A stretch of DNA of 46,880 nt from JAHWKV01 sp040905365 (GCA_040905365.1 JBBDRQ010000027.1:1-46880), one strand, 5' to 3'. Shown: positions 1-8,170, numbered from the stretch's first letter. Program-made: numbers and translations. Notes: generated by a model from the letters alone, not told the origin.

Positions 1-54
1 AGGAAGCGCCTCACGCGCCCCAAACCTCGCAAAAGTTAGTGGCCAGGGTACTAG
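1..54. repeat. Palindromic intergenic repeat, copy 1 (right end only)
   Basis: This is the right-hand end of a repeat whose left part lies before the window. Bases 10-29 (CTCACGCGCCCCAAACCTCG) are identical to bases in copies 2 and 3, and the 54 bases align with 8059-8112 with about six differences. The terminal arm GTGGCCAGGGTACTAG (39-54) is the exact reverse complement of the left arm of copy 2 (4707-4722). It lies just downstream of the stop of the minus-strand gene at 89. Whether it is a mobile miniature element, a REP-like sequence or a transcript-end hairpin cannot be told from one window. Confidence 0.75.
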
Positions 55-88
55 TTTTAACCACGGGTAAGGCCGGTTTCCCGGTTTC

Positions 89-1129
89 CTATTCCTGGTC
101 GGTGACCGTCAGTACCACCCGCCGGCTGGTTGTGACCGATTCGGAGACCCCGGTCACATCAAAGGAGTATTCGGCTCCATCTTCGAGGTCGCCGAGCTCG
201 ACCGTCAGGTCCACGAAGTGTGATCCGCCTACAGTGGGCCCCTCCAGATTGGACGAGGTGGCCGTGGGCCGGATGGCCGGCGGGTCGAATCTGTAGGAGG
301 TCAGGTCTCCGGACACGTTCGTCAGCTCCAAGGTGACCTCCTCGTCGAATCCGTTGATCGGCTTTACTATGCACTTGATCTTGCTCTGGGAACCACCGGA
401 CGCTGCCCAAAGAAGCTTGTCTATTACCGTGTCCGGACCGGACTGCAACGAGCACGCGATAGTAAAGGTCGGTTCTGCCGGAGTTGACGCCCCGCCGGCC
501 GTCGCCGGAGGCGGTGACACCTCCTGTCCGGGAGGAAGGTCCAGCGGCGGCGCCGGCAACGTAAACGGATAACGGTAAGAGCGGGTTAGGTCGCCGCTGC
601 GCCCGACCACGTCGAAGACGTGCCCGCCCGGTCCGACGTCGTCGGCTACCCGGATCTGCAGGACAAACGTTGCTCTTTCGTTGGCCGGGGCGGTCACCGA
701 GGAAGGGCTAAAAGCGCAACTGATGCCCGGAGGCGTATTTTCGCAGGAGAGCCTGACCGGCGCGGAGAAATCGTTGTGGGAGCGGACGCGGCATGTGTTG
801 CTGTTTGCCGTACCGTCGCCGGTTGGGCAGAAGACCGTGAAGGTCGCGCCGGAGTCTGGAACGGGCAGCGGAACCTCGGTGACGGCGCTGGAGCCCTGAG
901 ACAGAGCCGGTGGCGGCTCCGGGTCGTCCGGACCGGTATCGAAGTCCTGGATTTCGTCGTCGGCCTGGTCGCCGGCGGTTTCGTTGGCGTCGTTCTGGCC
1001 GGTTAGCGAGGCCTGGACGTAGGCACCGCCGATAACCAGCGAGAGCACGGTTACGACGCTGCCTACTACGAGCATAAGCCTGAAGTTAGACCAAGCTTTT
1101 ATGTTCGGTAGCAGATCGTTCGCTCTCAC
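89..1129 (-). CDS. Membrane-anchored protein with Ig-like extracellular domains
   Basis: This 346-residue protein has a short basic N-terminus, one hydrophobic segment (about residues 17-40), an acidic low-complexity linker and two beta-rich extracellular modules separated by a Pro/Ala-rich stretch. The first module has the pattern VRLSCENTPPGISCAFSPSS, typical of bacterial Ig-like repeats that end with a Ser/Pro-rich strand. The second carries paired cysteines (IACS, IKC). It has no catalytic motif, so a structural or binding role at the cell surface is an inference. The GTG start at 1127-1129 has no spaced ribosome-binding site and is preceded by a TACCCT box six bases upstream, so the mRNA may be leaderless. 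It is divergent from gmk. In many actinomycetes a nucleoid protein gene (mihF) sits here instead. Confidence 0.7.
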   Translation of the reverse strand: MRANDLLPNIKAWSNFRLMLVVGSVVTVLSLVIGGAYVQASLTGQNDANETAGDQADDEIQDFDTGPDDPEPPPALSQGSSAVTEVPLPVPDSGATFTVFCPTGDGTANSNTCRVRSHNDFSAPVRLSCENTPPGISCAFSPSSVTAPANERATFVLQIRVADDVGPGGHVFDVVGRSGDLTRSYRYPFTLPAPPLDLPPGQEVSPPPATAGGASTPAEPTFTIACSLQSGPDTVIDKLLWAASGGSQSKIKCIVKPINGFDEEVTLELTNVSGDLTSYRFDPPAIRPTATSSNLEGPTVGGSHFVDLTVELGDLEDGAEYSFDVTGVSESVTTSRRVVLTVTDQE

Positions 1130-1141
1130 CTTAATAGGGTA
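1130..1141 (-). promoter_or_regulatory. Possible leaderless promoter -10 box
   Basis: Read on the minus strand, TACCCT is followed by ATTAAG and then directly by the GTG start at 1129. A TANNNT box six bases before the start codon, with no separate Shine-Dalgarno, is the usual form of leaderless actinobacterial promoters. I see no convincing -35 box. Confidence 0.35.
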
Positions 1142-1192
1142 CCTTGCGGAAGGGGTATCGGTCCGTTGTAAGCGTTGACGACGTAGTATTGA

Positions 1193-1783
1193 GTGACCGG
1201 AGTTTTACCTCGAATCAAGGGGGTCGTCCCAATTAAGCCACGCCTGTACATCATCTCCGGGCCCTCGGGCGCCGGAAAGGGGACAATTGTCCAGCAGTTG
1301 CTCCAGGAGCGGCCGAATCTCAAGCTGGCCGTGTCCTGTACTACGCGCCCGGCACGGCCTATGGAGAAGGAGGGTGAACACTACTTCTTCATCTCCGAGC
1401 GTGAGTTTTTCCAGCGGCGGGACCGTGGAGAGTTCCTGGAGTGGGCAAACGTTCACGGCAATTACTACGGGACCCCTCGTAGGTTGGTGGAGCAGCAATT
1501 GGCCGAAGGTTTTGACGTTCTTTTGGAGATAGATGTGCAGGGAGCTGCCGAAGTCAAAAGCGCGGTGTCCGACGCCTCGCTTATCTTCATAGAGCCTCCC
1601 TCCATGCAGGTCCTGGAGCAGAGGCTGCGGCGCCGCAGCACCGAACTGCAGGATGCGCAGGACCGCCGGTTGTCCGATGCGTACGACGAACTGCGTAAGA
1701 AGGAGTCTTTTGACGGTGTGGTCGTTAACGTCGACGTAGAACAAGCCGTCAAGGAAGTGTTAGCTTTGATGGACGCTAGATAA
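1193..1783 (+). CDS. gmk: Guanylate kinase
   Basis: Guanylate kinase phosphorylates GMP to GDP with ATP in the cytosol. The P-loop GPSGAGKG is at residues 23-30. The GMP-binding region follows with SCTTRPARPMEKEGEHYFF, and the lid and C-terminal helices are complete. At 196 residues it has normal family length with a short N-terminal extension. The GTG at 1193 directly follows an in-frame TGA (1190-1192), so it is the first possible start. rpoZ follows after 10 bases, the usual gmk-rpoZ-coaBC order of actinomycetes. A TAGTAT box at 1184-1189 could be the -10 of its promoter. Confidence 0.97.
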   Translation: MTGVLPRIKGVVPIKPRLYIISGPSGAGKGTIVQQLLQERPNLKLAVSCTTRPARPMEKEGEHYFFISEREFFQRRDRGEFLEWANVHGNYYGTPRRLVEQQLAEGFDVLLEIDVQGAAEVKSAVSDASLIFIEPPSMQVLEQRLRRRSTELQDAQDRRLSDAYDELRKKESFDGVVVNVDVEQAVKEVLALMDAR

Positions 1784-1793
1784 AGGATTTGTT

Positions 1794-2048
1794 TTGATAT
1801 ACCCCCGAATCGAGGAGCTGTCGGAAAAGACGGACAGCCGTTACACGCTGGTCATCCTGGCCGCAAAGCGGGCTCGCCAGATCAACGCCTACTACTACCA
1901 ATTGGGTGAAGGTATTCGTGATTTCGTTCCTCCTCAGGTATCCGGCGTAGGTGAGAACGCCAAGGCTTTGTCGGTAGCGCTCGAGGAGGTGGCCCAGGGT
2001 AAGTTTGGCTGGGAGCGCCCGCCCGAGGTCGAGGCGCGTATCAAGTAG
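1794..2048 (+). CDS. rpoZ: RNA polymerase omega subunit
   Basis: This 84-residue protein is the omega subunit, which helps fold and stabilise the beta-prime subunit of RNA polymerase. The N-terminal stretch with SRYTLVILAAKRARQIN is the conserved omega motif that contacts beta-prime. The start is TTG at 1794, supported by AAAGGA at 1782-1787 with six bases of spacing, which overlaps the end of gmk. The C-terminal LSVALEEVAQGK is typical of actinobacterial omega. It is part of the gmk-rpoZ-coaBC transcription unit. Confidence 0.96.
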   Translation: MIYPRIEELSEKTDSRYTLVILAAKRARQINAYYYQLGEGIRDFVPPQVSGVGENAKALSVALEEVAQGKFGWERPPEVEARIK

Positions 2049-2108
2049 CGAGCAGGTGAGCGCGCACCGGACCGACGCGGTCTCCCCGGTTCCGCCTCCG
2101 CAAAGTAA

Positions 2109-3359
2109 GTGACCCCCGCCAACCTGCGAGGCAGCAGGATTGCCCTAGGAGTTTGCGGCGGGATCGCCGCCTACAAGGCGGCGGGGCTGGCGCGGAAGTT
2201 AACCCAGGCCGGCGCCGAAGTCCATGTGGTAATGACGCCCTCCGCATGCGAGTTCGTGGGCCCCATCACCTTCTCAACCCTTACCGGTAACCCGGTGCGG
2301 ACCGAGTTGTTCCCCGAGGCGGCGCCCACGGAGATTACGCACACGGATCTGGGCCGTACCAGCGATCTAGTGATTGTCGCTCCGGCTACCGCCAAGACCC
2401 TCGCCAAGAGCGCACAGGGCGTGTCGGACGACCTGATGTCGGCCCTGCTTCTATCCGCCCGCTGTCCGGTGATCATGGCTCCGGCCATGCATACCGAGAT
2501 GTGGCTGCACGGCGCTACCCAGGCCAACGTCTCGGCCGTAGTTGGGCGGGGAGTGAGGCTGGTTGGACCCTCCGTGGGACCGCTGGCCGGGCCGGATGCC
2601 GGGGTCGGCAGGATGGCCGACGTGGATGAGATCATCCAAGCTGCCGAGGAGGAGCTTGTGCGCCGGTCGGAGCTGACCAGGGTAAAGTTTCTGGTTACGG
2701 CAGGGGGTACTCGGGAACCCATCGACGCAATGCGCTTTGTCGGCAACGCCTCGTCGGGGGCTATGGGGTACGCGCTGGCCTTCGAGGCCCTCCGCCGTGG
2801 GGCCGAGGTGCAGCTCGTGTCCGGTCCTACACACCTGGTCCCGCCCGATCGAGCTGCAACTGTACGCGTGACGACCGCCGAGCAGATGCGCGAGGCCGTG
2901 ATCGAGCGTGTCGATGACGTGGACGTGTTGATCATGGCCGCGGCGGTGGCCGATTGGCGCCCGGAGACGAGTGCCGCGGATAAGCTGAGTAAGGCGCAGG
3001 GACCTCCGGATCTGAAGTTGGTGCCAACTGCGGACATACTAGCTGAGGTAGGCATCCGGCGTAAGGACGGTGAGCTGCCCAACCTGTCCGCGCTCGTGGG
3101 TTTTTGTGCAGAGACCAAGGACCTGGCGGCAGCGGCAGCCTCCAAGTTGGAGGCCAAGCACCTAGATTTGGCGGTGGCCAACGAGGTCGGGACCGCCGAG
3201 TCGGGTCCGGAGGCGCCGACACTAAATGCCGTGCTGGTCGATCGAGAAGGCGGAGCTGAGCAGCTCGGTCTGGTAACCAAGACCGAGCTGGCCAGGGTGC
3301 TGATGGATCGGGTGGCCGGCCGCCTATCAACAGCCGCCCGGCGCGGCCTGCAGCCGTAG
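2109..3359 (+). CDS. coaBC: Bifunctional phosphopantothenoylcysteine decarboxylase / phosphopantothenate-cysteine ligase
   Basis: The protein makes 4'-phosphopantetheine for coenzyme A: the ligase half joins cysteine to phosphopantothenate and the flavin-dependent half decarboxylates the product. The N-terminal CoaC half has GVCGGIAAYK and the substrate motif PAMHTEMW, in which His replaces the Asn of the classical PxMNxxMW; this His form is usual in actinobacteria. The CoaB half starts near VTAGGTREPIDAMRFVGN with SSGAMG, and carries AAVADWRP and KLSK. At 416 residues the fusion is complete. The start is GTG at 2109. It is 60 bases from rpoZ. A G/C-rich hairpin without a T-run (3370-3389) follows the stop. 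Confidence 0.96.
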   Translation: MTPANLRGSRIALGVCGGIAAYKAAGLARKLTQAGAEVHVVMTPSACEFVGPITFSTLTGNPVRTELFPEAAPTEITHTDLGRTSDLVIVAPATAKTLAKSAQGVSDDLMSALLLSARCPVIMAPAMHTEMWLHGATQANVSAVVGRGVRLVGPSVGPLAGPDAGVGRMADVDEIIQAAEEELVRRSELTRVKFLVTAGGTREPIDAMRFVGNASSGAMGYALAFEALRRGAEVQLVSGPTHLVPPDRAATVRVTTAEQMREAVIERVDDVDVLIMAAAVADWRPETSAADKLSKAQGPPDLKLVPTADILAEVGIRRKDGELPNLSALVGFCAETKDLAAAAASKLEAKHLDLAVANEVGTAESGPEAPTLNAVLVDREGGAEQLGLVTKTELARVLMDRVAGRLSTAARRGLQP

Positions 3360-3501
3360 TCGCAAGGGCGGCCGTTGCGCGCTGCGGCCGATGCGCGGTA
3401 GCGTGAAAGAGCTTCGTCCGACCGAACTGGTCCGCGTTCCGCGTCTTAGACCAATTCTTGTCGGCTGATTTTTGTTCCCGCAACCTGCCCAGGAGGATTC
3501 A

Positions 3502-4710
3502 ATGGCACGCAGCTACCTGTTCACCTCAGAGTCGGTGACCGAAGGACACCCGGACAAACTCGCCGATCGTATCTCCGACGGAATCTTGGACGCGATCCTG
3601 GCTGAGGATCCGAACGGCAGGGTGGCGGTCGAGACTTTGGTGACGACCGGACAGGCCATCGTTGCCGGCGAGGTGACAACCGACACCTACATCGAGGTTC
3701 GAGACCTGGTCAGGCAGACTATTTGCGAGGTCGGCTACACGGACGCCAAATTCGGCTTGGACGGATCTACCTGCGGCGTACTGCTGGCGATCCAGGGGCA
3801 GTCGGCCGACATCGCGCAGGGCGTAGATCAGGCGTACGAGCAGCGTATGGGTGGCAGTGACGAGCTGGATCTGTTGGGAGCCGGAGACCAGGGCATGATG
3901 TTCGGCTACGCGTCCAACGAGCGCGAGGACATCGATACCGAGTTGATGCCGACACCGATTTGGCTTGCACACCGGCTGGCTCACCGGCTGTCCGAGGAGC
4001 GAAAGAGTGGTCGAATGCCGTACCTGCGGCCCGACGGAAAAACGCAGGTGAGCGTTCGTTACGAGGACGGCCGGCCGGTAGGGATAGACAACATTTTGAT
4101 CTCGGCGCAGCACGAGCCTGAGATCGACATCGAAACCCTGCTCAAGCCGGACCTGATGGATTATGTGGTCAAGCCGATCGTGCCGGAGCCGCTCTGGTCG
4201 GACGCGATTGAATTTTTGGTTAACCCCACCGGGCGTTTTGAGATCGGCGGTCCCATGGGCGACACCGGGCTCACGGGCCGCAAGGTCATCGTCGACACTT
4301 ACGGCGGGATGTGCAGCCACGGCGGCGGCGCGTTCAGCGGCAAGGACCCCACAAAGGTCGACCGTACCGCTACTTACATGGCGCGCTACGTGGCCAAGAA
4401 CCTGGTGGCGGCTGAGATCATGAAACAGTGCGAGATCAGGATCGCCTACGCGATCGGCGTTGCGCACCCGGTTTCGATCAGTCTCGACGACCGGGGCACC
4501 AGCCAGGTCGATCCTCAAAAGCTCGAGGACCTGGTATCGGAGTTCTTTGATTTCAGGCCCGCGGCCATTATTAGGGACCTGGATCTCAGGCGCCCGATCT
4601 ACAAGGCGGCCAGCTCCTACGGCCACTTCGGCCGAACCGACAAGGAGACCTTCACCTGGGAGAAGACCGACCGTGCGCAGGAGCTGGCGAAGGCTGCAGC
4701 AGATCTCTAG
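3502..4710 (+). CDS. metK: S-adenosylmethionine synthetase
   Basis: MetK condenses ATP and methionine to S-adenosylmethionine as a cytosolic tetramer. All family signatures are present: SVTEGHPDK with the catalytic His16, GAGDQGMMFGYA, and GGGAFSGKDPTKVDR. The ATG at 3502 follows a perfect AGGAGG (3491-3496) with five bases of spacing and gives 402 residues, the normal length. An in-frame extension to 3472 is open but has no ribosome-binding site. The 142-base upstream gap shows no SAM riboswitch that I recognise. The stop TAG (4708-4710) is supplied by the CTAG end of the palindromic repeat that begins at 4707. Confidence 0.98.
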   Translation: MARSYLFTSESVTEGHPDKLADRISDGILDAILAEDPNGRVAVETLVTTGQAIVAGEVTTDTYIEVRDLVRQTICEVGYTDAKFGLDGSTCGVLLAIQGQSADIAQGVDQAYEQRMGGSDELDLLGAGDQGMMFGYASNEREDIDTELMPTPIWLAHRLAHRLSEERKSGRMPYLRPDGKTQVSVRYEDGRPVGIDNILISAQHEPEIDIETLLKPDLMDYVVKPIVPEPLWSDAIEFLVNPTGRFEIGGPMGDTGLTGRKVIVDTYGGMCSHGGGAFSGKDPTKVDRTATYMARYVAKNLVAAEIMKQCEIRIAYAIGVAHPVSISLDDRGTSQVDPQKLEDLVSEFFDFRPAAIIRDLDLRRPIYKAASSYGHFGRTDKETFTWEKTDRAQELAKAAADL

Positions 4711-4778
4711 TACCCTGGCCACCAACCTCACGCGCCCCAAACCTCGTAAAAGTTAGTGGCCGGGGTGCTGGCTGCTAG
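4707..4778. repeat. Palindromic intergenic repeat, copy 2 (short form)
   Basis: The left arm is CTAGTACCCTGGCCAC (4707-4722). The core CTCACGCGCCCCAAACCTCG lies at 4727-4746, and the right arm GTGGCCGGGGT at 4756-4766 pairs with the left arm with one G-T position. Compared with copy 3 about 95 internal bases are missing, the junction being CCAACC joined straight to TCACGCG. The first CTAG contains the metK stop codon. A transcript through it would form an 11-pair stem at the metK 3' end, but no U-run follows. Confidence 0.8.
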
Positions 4779-4836
4779 CGCGCACGCGGCCCGCGCCCGT
4801 GCAGTCGCACTGACGTTGCACGAATAAGGCGCGGTC

Positions 4837-6489
4837 TTGCTCGCCGGCGTGGTGGTAGACCTCGCGGTGTGGGGTCTAAATAAGGAGCTGACCTACCGAG
4901 TCCCCGGCCGGCTCGCCGAACATGTGCGCGTCGGGACGTTGGTCCGGGTGCCGCTGAAAAACCGCCGGGTGCGGGGCTGGGTAGTCGGCGTGTACGCCGA
5001 CGAGGCCAACGGGCCGGAGCTCGCCGATGTGGCTGCGCTTAGCGGCCGGGCGGCGGTGTTCGACGAGGCCTTGCTGCGGATGGCGCAGGAATTGGCCCGC
5101 CACTATGTGCAGCCTCTGAGCTCCTTTCTGTCGTTGTTCACGCCCGTGAGGCTTGGCCGCCGGATTGCGGCCAAGGAGCCGGCCGTCTACCCGCATCAGT
5201 CCAAACCGCCGGAGCTGTGGAGGCTGGGGCCGGGGGAAGATCCGGTCGAGCGGTACACGCGGATCGTGGAGGCGGACCTGAGCCGGCGGTTGGGCACCAT
5301 CATTGCCGTACCCGAGGTTCGGCAGGGCTCCAGGGTCCTGCAGGAACTGGCCGAGCGCTTCGGGGACCAGGCGGCGGTGGTGCACACGGGCGTGGACGCC
5401 AAGCCCCGATCCGAGGCGTTGTGGGACGTGGCCACCGGGGAGCGGTCGGTGGTGCTAGGCGGCAGGAGCGCTATATTCGTCCCGCCGCTTCCGACCGGAC
5501 ATATCGTGCTTCACCAGGAGGACGACCCCTCCTACAAGCACCAGCAGGCTCCGTACTTCGACGCCCGGCTGGCCGCGTTGAAGCGGGCGGCCGCTACGGG
5601 TGCTTCCGTCTTGTTGGCCAGCGCCACTCCCAGCCTGGAGACGGAGTACACGGCCGGGGATTCCTGGCGCCGAACCGAGCCGGACCGGTTGACCGAGCGC
5701 CGCATGTGGCCGGTGGTGGAGCTGGTCGACCCTCAGTACCGGGGCTTGCCGCAAAGGGCTATAGCGTGTGTGCTTGCGGCATTTAGAAACGGACAAAGGT
5801 CGGTCATCCTGGTGCCAAGGATTCAAGCCACCGCGGCAGGGCCGGGTCCGCAAGAGTTGACCGAGCTTGTTGCCAAGGTGCTTCCCAAGGCAACGGTGAG
5901 CCGGGTGGATCGGGCCTCCCTCGCTCAGGACCCAAGAGGATTGCGCTCGGCACTGCAGGCCGACGTGGTCATCGCCACCGAGGCCGGCCTGGCCGATGTG
6001 GCCCGGCCCGCGTTTGATACAGCGGTCGCGCTCGGCGTGGATGCTTACCTACAACGGCCCAAGGGTCGAGCGGCGCAGGAGACGGTCCAGATGCTGTGGG
6101 CCTTGGCCGGCATGGTCTCGGGCCGCCGACCCAGAGGCCGGTTGGTCGTCGAGGTAACCGATTCGGGTCACCACGTGGTAGAGGCGTTGGTGCGGGGGGA
6201 CTACCGATACTTTGTTCGTAGTGAGCTGCGGCGGCGTCGTGAGGAACTGGCGCCGCCGTTCAAGACTCTGGTGAGGCTGCAGACCGGAGCCGATCCCCCG
6301 GCCGAGCTGCTCGACGAGCTCAGGCGTCTGTCGGGCACCCGGGTGCTGGGGCCGGTGCAGGGCGGAAGTCTAGGCGCGGAGATCCTGCTGAAGGTCGACG
6401 ACTACCGGACTATCGTCGAGGACTTGGGTAGCATTGTTTCAGGAGCAGGGCGAAGGGTCCTGGTCGAAGTCGACCCGAGGGATTGGTGA
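4837..6489 (+). CDS. priA: PriA-like primosomal protein, helicase-inactive form
   Basis: This 550-residue protein aligns with PriA over the N-terminal DNA-binding domain (VDLAVWGLNKELTYRVP onward) and the shrunken helicase core. The core lacks the catalytic elements: no Walker A GxGKT is visible, the DEEH box is replaced in HQEDDPSYKHQQAPYFDAR, and the eight cysteines of the zinc-binding region are absent. Actinobacterial PriA proteins commonly show this loss and are thought to keep only a DNA-fork or structural role in replication restart, so this is not a pseudogene. The TTG start at 4837 has AAGG at 4826-4829; a GTG at 4849 is an alternative. def follows after 3 bases. Confidence 0.85.
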   Translation: MLAGVVVDLAVWGLNKELTYRVPGRLAEHVRVGTLVRVPLKNRRVRGWVVGVYADEANGPELADVAALSGRAAVFDEALLRMAQELARHYVQPLSSFLSLFTPVRLGRRIAAKEPAVYPHQSKPPELWRLGPGEDPVERYTRIVEADLSRRLGTIIAVPEVRQGSRVLQELAERFGDQAAVVHTGVDAKPRSEALWDVATGERSVVLGGRSAIFVPPLPTGHIVLHQEDDPSYKHQQAPYFDARLAALKRAAATGASVLLASATPSLETEYTAGDSWRRTEPDRLTERRMWPVVELVDPQYRGLPQRAIACVLAAFRNGQRSVILVPRIQATAAGPGPQELTELVAKVLPKATVSRVDRASLAQDPRGLRSALQADVVIATEAGLADVARPAFDTAVALGVDAYLQRPKGRAAQETVQMLWALAGMVSGRRPRGRLVVEVTDSGHHVVEALVRGDYRYFVRSELRRRREELAPPFKTLVRLQTGADPPAELLDELRRLSGTRVLGPVQGGSLGAEILLKVDDYRTIVEDLGSIVSGAGRRVLVEVDPRDW

Positions 6490-6492
6490 GTC

Positions 6493-7002
6493 ATGGCGGT
6501 TTTGCCGGTACGGCAGTTTGGTGATCCGGTCCTTAGGACTCGCGCATCAGAGGTCGCCGAAGTAGATCGAGCGGCCAAGCGTTTGATGAAGTCGATGATT
6601 CAGACCATGGAGCAAGCTCCCGGCATCGGCCTGGCCGCCACCCAGGTAGGCGTGCTCAAGCGCATCATTGTTTGGGAGTGGGAACAAGAGCAGGGCCAGC
6701 TGGCCAACCCGGCGATAGTCGAGCGCGGAGGCGAGGTCGAAGACGAGGAAGGCTGCTTGTCCCTGCCTGGGTTGCTGTACCCGGTCGTGCGGTCCCAGTG
6801 GGTGGTTGTCGAGGGGTTGAGTGCCGGCGGGGAGTACGTGCGCGTTGAGGCCGAAGACATGCCGGCCCGGATCCTGCAGCACGAAATCGATCATCTCGAC
6901 GGGGTGCTGTTTATCGACCACCTCTCCGAGGAGCTTCGTCGTGAGGCGCTGAGCAGGTTGCGAAACATGGAGCCGGCAGGCGAGGTTGCTGCAGGCCTTT
7001 GA
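6493..7002 (+). CDS. def: Peptide deformylase
   Basis: Peptide deformylase removes the N-formyl group from nascent proteins. All three metal-site motifs are present: GIGLAATQVG, EGCLSLPG with the metal-binding Cys, and QHEIDHLDG with the HExxH pair. At 169 residues it is full length, a type 1 or actinobacterial enzyme. The ATG at 6493 is three bases after the priA stop, and the stop overlaps the fmt start in TTGA (6999-7002). Co-translation with fmt makes sense because one enzyme adds and the other removes formyl groups in the same pathway. Confidence 0.97.
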   Translation: MAVLPVRQFGDPVLRTRASEVAEVDRAAKRLMKSMIQTMEQAPGIGLAATQVGVLKRIIVWEWEQEQGQLANPAIVERGGEVEDEEGCLSLPGLLYPVVRSQWVVVEGLSAGGEYVRVEAEDMPARILQHEIDHLDGVLFIDHLSEELRREALSRLRNMEPAGEVAAGL

Positions 7003-7946
7003 CTCCCGCGGCGGACCCGGTGGAGGGCAAAAAGGTCTTGTTTTTCGGCAGCCCCCAGATAGCCGTGGATGCCCTCAGGGCGCTGGTAGATTCCCGCCAC
7101 GAGGTGGTAGGTGTGGTTACCGGCCCCGACCGGCCGGCCGGTCGGGGCATGCAGATTCAGCCCTCGAGCGTAAAAGCGGCGGCCGTGGAGTCCGGCATCG
7201 AGGTATTGCAGCCGGACACGTTACGGTCCGCCGAAGCCCAGGCAGCCCTGGCCGGGATGGGGGCGGACCTTTTCGCCGTCGTGGCTTACGGCCTGATACT
7301 GCCGGTCGAGGTGCTCGACACCCCGCCTTTGGGGTGTATAAACGTTCACTTTTCTCTGCTGCCCAGGCATCGTGGGGCTGCGCCGGTGCAGTGGGCGATT
7401 ATAGAGGGGGACGCCGAGACCGGGGTGAGCATCATGCAAATGGATCCGGGTTTGGATACCGGCCCGGTGCTCAAGACGGTTATCGAGCCGATTGGGGACG
7501 AGGAAACGGCCGGCGAGCTTGCTGATCGCCTCGCTAAGATCGGTGCAAAGGCTTTGGTAGAGGTGGTCGACGATTTAGAGAATCTCGAGGCGGTGCCCCA
7601 GGCGGACCGGGGCGCGACCTACGCGGCCAAGCTTACCGGCCGGGACGCCGAGATCGATTGGTCGCAGCCTGCGGTGCGCATCAAGGATCTGGTCAGAGCG
7701 CTCAACCCGCGGCCGGGCGCTTGGACGAGGTTCAACGGCCGCCGCCTGAAGGTGCTGCGGACCCGGGTTGTCGACCGGCCCTCGCAGGAGCCGCCCGGTA
7801 CCTTGACGGTTGGCAAGGTCTCGGTGGAGGTCGATACGCAAAGCCACCTTCTGGAGCTCCTCGAGGTTCAGCCCGAGGGCAAGGCCCGCATGGCGGCCGT
7901 CGATTTCTTCCGCGGGCAGCACCTGACCCGCGGGCGCTTCGACTAG
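6999..7946 (+). CDS. fmt: Methionyl-tRNA formyltransferase
   Basis: Fmt transfers a formyl group from 10-formyltetrahydrofolate to initiator Met-tRNA. The catalytic region has SLLPRHRGAAPVQWAI with the signature His, followed by the invariant Asp in MQMDPGLDTGPV. The C-terminal OB-like tRNA-binding domain is present, and the length is 315 residues. The start chosen is TTG at 6999 because it forms a TTGA overlap with the def stop, as elsewhere in this window; GTG at 7020 (MEGKKVLFFGSP) is also possible. A palindromic repeat starts five bases after the stop, and the rsmB and rpe genes that often follow fmt are not here. Confidence 0.96.
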   Translation: MTPAADPVEGKKVLFFGSPQIAVDALRALVDSRHEVVGVVTGPDRPAGRGMQIQPSSVKAAAVESGIEVLQPDTLRSAEAQAALAGMGADLFAVVAYGLILPVEVLDTPPLGCINVHFSLLPRHRGAAPVQWAIIEGDAETGVSIMQMDPGLDTGPVLKTVIEPIGDEETAGELADRLAKIGAKALVEVVDDLENLEAVPQADRGATYAAKLTGRDAEIDWSQPAVRIKDLVRALNPRPGAWTRFNGRRLKVLRTRVVDRPSQEPPGTLTVGKVSVEVDTQSHLLELLEVQPEGKARMAAVDFFRGQHLTRGRFD

Positions 7947-7951
7947 GTACT

Positions 7952-8112
7952 CTAGTGCCGTGACCACCAACCTTCGGGGCGCTTGGCGGCGTGAGCTGCC
8001 CCCTGGCTGCGTTCTCCCTCGCACCGTTAGGGCACTAGGCGCTCGCTGCGGCCTTGCCAGGAAGCGTCTCACGCGCCCCAAACCTCGCAAACGTTAGTGG
8101 TCACGGCACTAG
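7952..8112. repeat. Palindromic intergenic repeat, copy 3 (long form, 161 bp)
   Basis: The ends are perfect 16-base inverted repeats: CTAGTGCCGTGACCAC (7952-7967) and GTGGTCACGGCACTAG (8097-8112). The pairing continues inward imperfectly. The core CTCACGCGCCCCAAACCTCG is at 8068-8087. An internal end-like sequence CGTTAGGGCACTAG (8025-8038) suggests a composite of two units. There is no open reading frame inside. The size, the inverted ends and the lack of coding capacity fit a MITE-like or REP-like element. I see no target-site duplication beyond the CTAG that belongs to the arms. Confidence 0.82.
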
Positions 8113-8144
8113 CCGGAAAATCGGCCGAGAATTGGCTTGGGCGG

Positions 8145-8170
8145 GGTTCGGTTGAGCTTTTCGCGGGTAA
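8145..8170 (+). promoter_or_regulatory. Possible stress sigma-factor promoter
   Basis: GGTTC (8145-8149) and GGGTAA (8165-8170) are 15 bases apart. This resembles the SigB/SigF-type consensus (GTTT, 13-17 bases, GGGTA). It lies 55 bases before the start of a gene that looks like a stress-type membrane protein, so the match is plausible but rests on short boxes. Confidence 0.35.

Noticed and set aside
3360..3501. SAM riboswitch upstream of metK
   Set aside because: I looked for the conserved cores of SAM-I, SAM-II and SAM-IV and did not see them; only a short GC hairpin is visible.
4837..6489. priA as a decayed pseudogene
   Set aside because: The frame is intact, and loss of helicase motifs is the normal state of actinobacterial PriA-like proteins.
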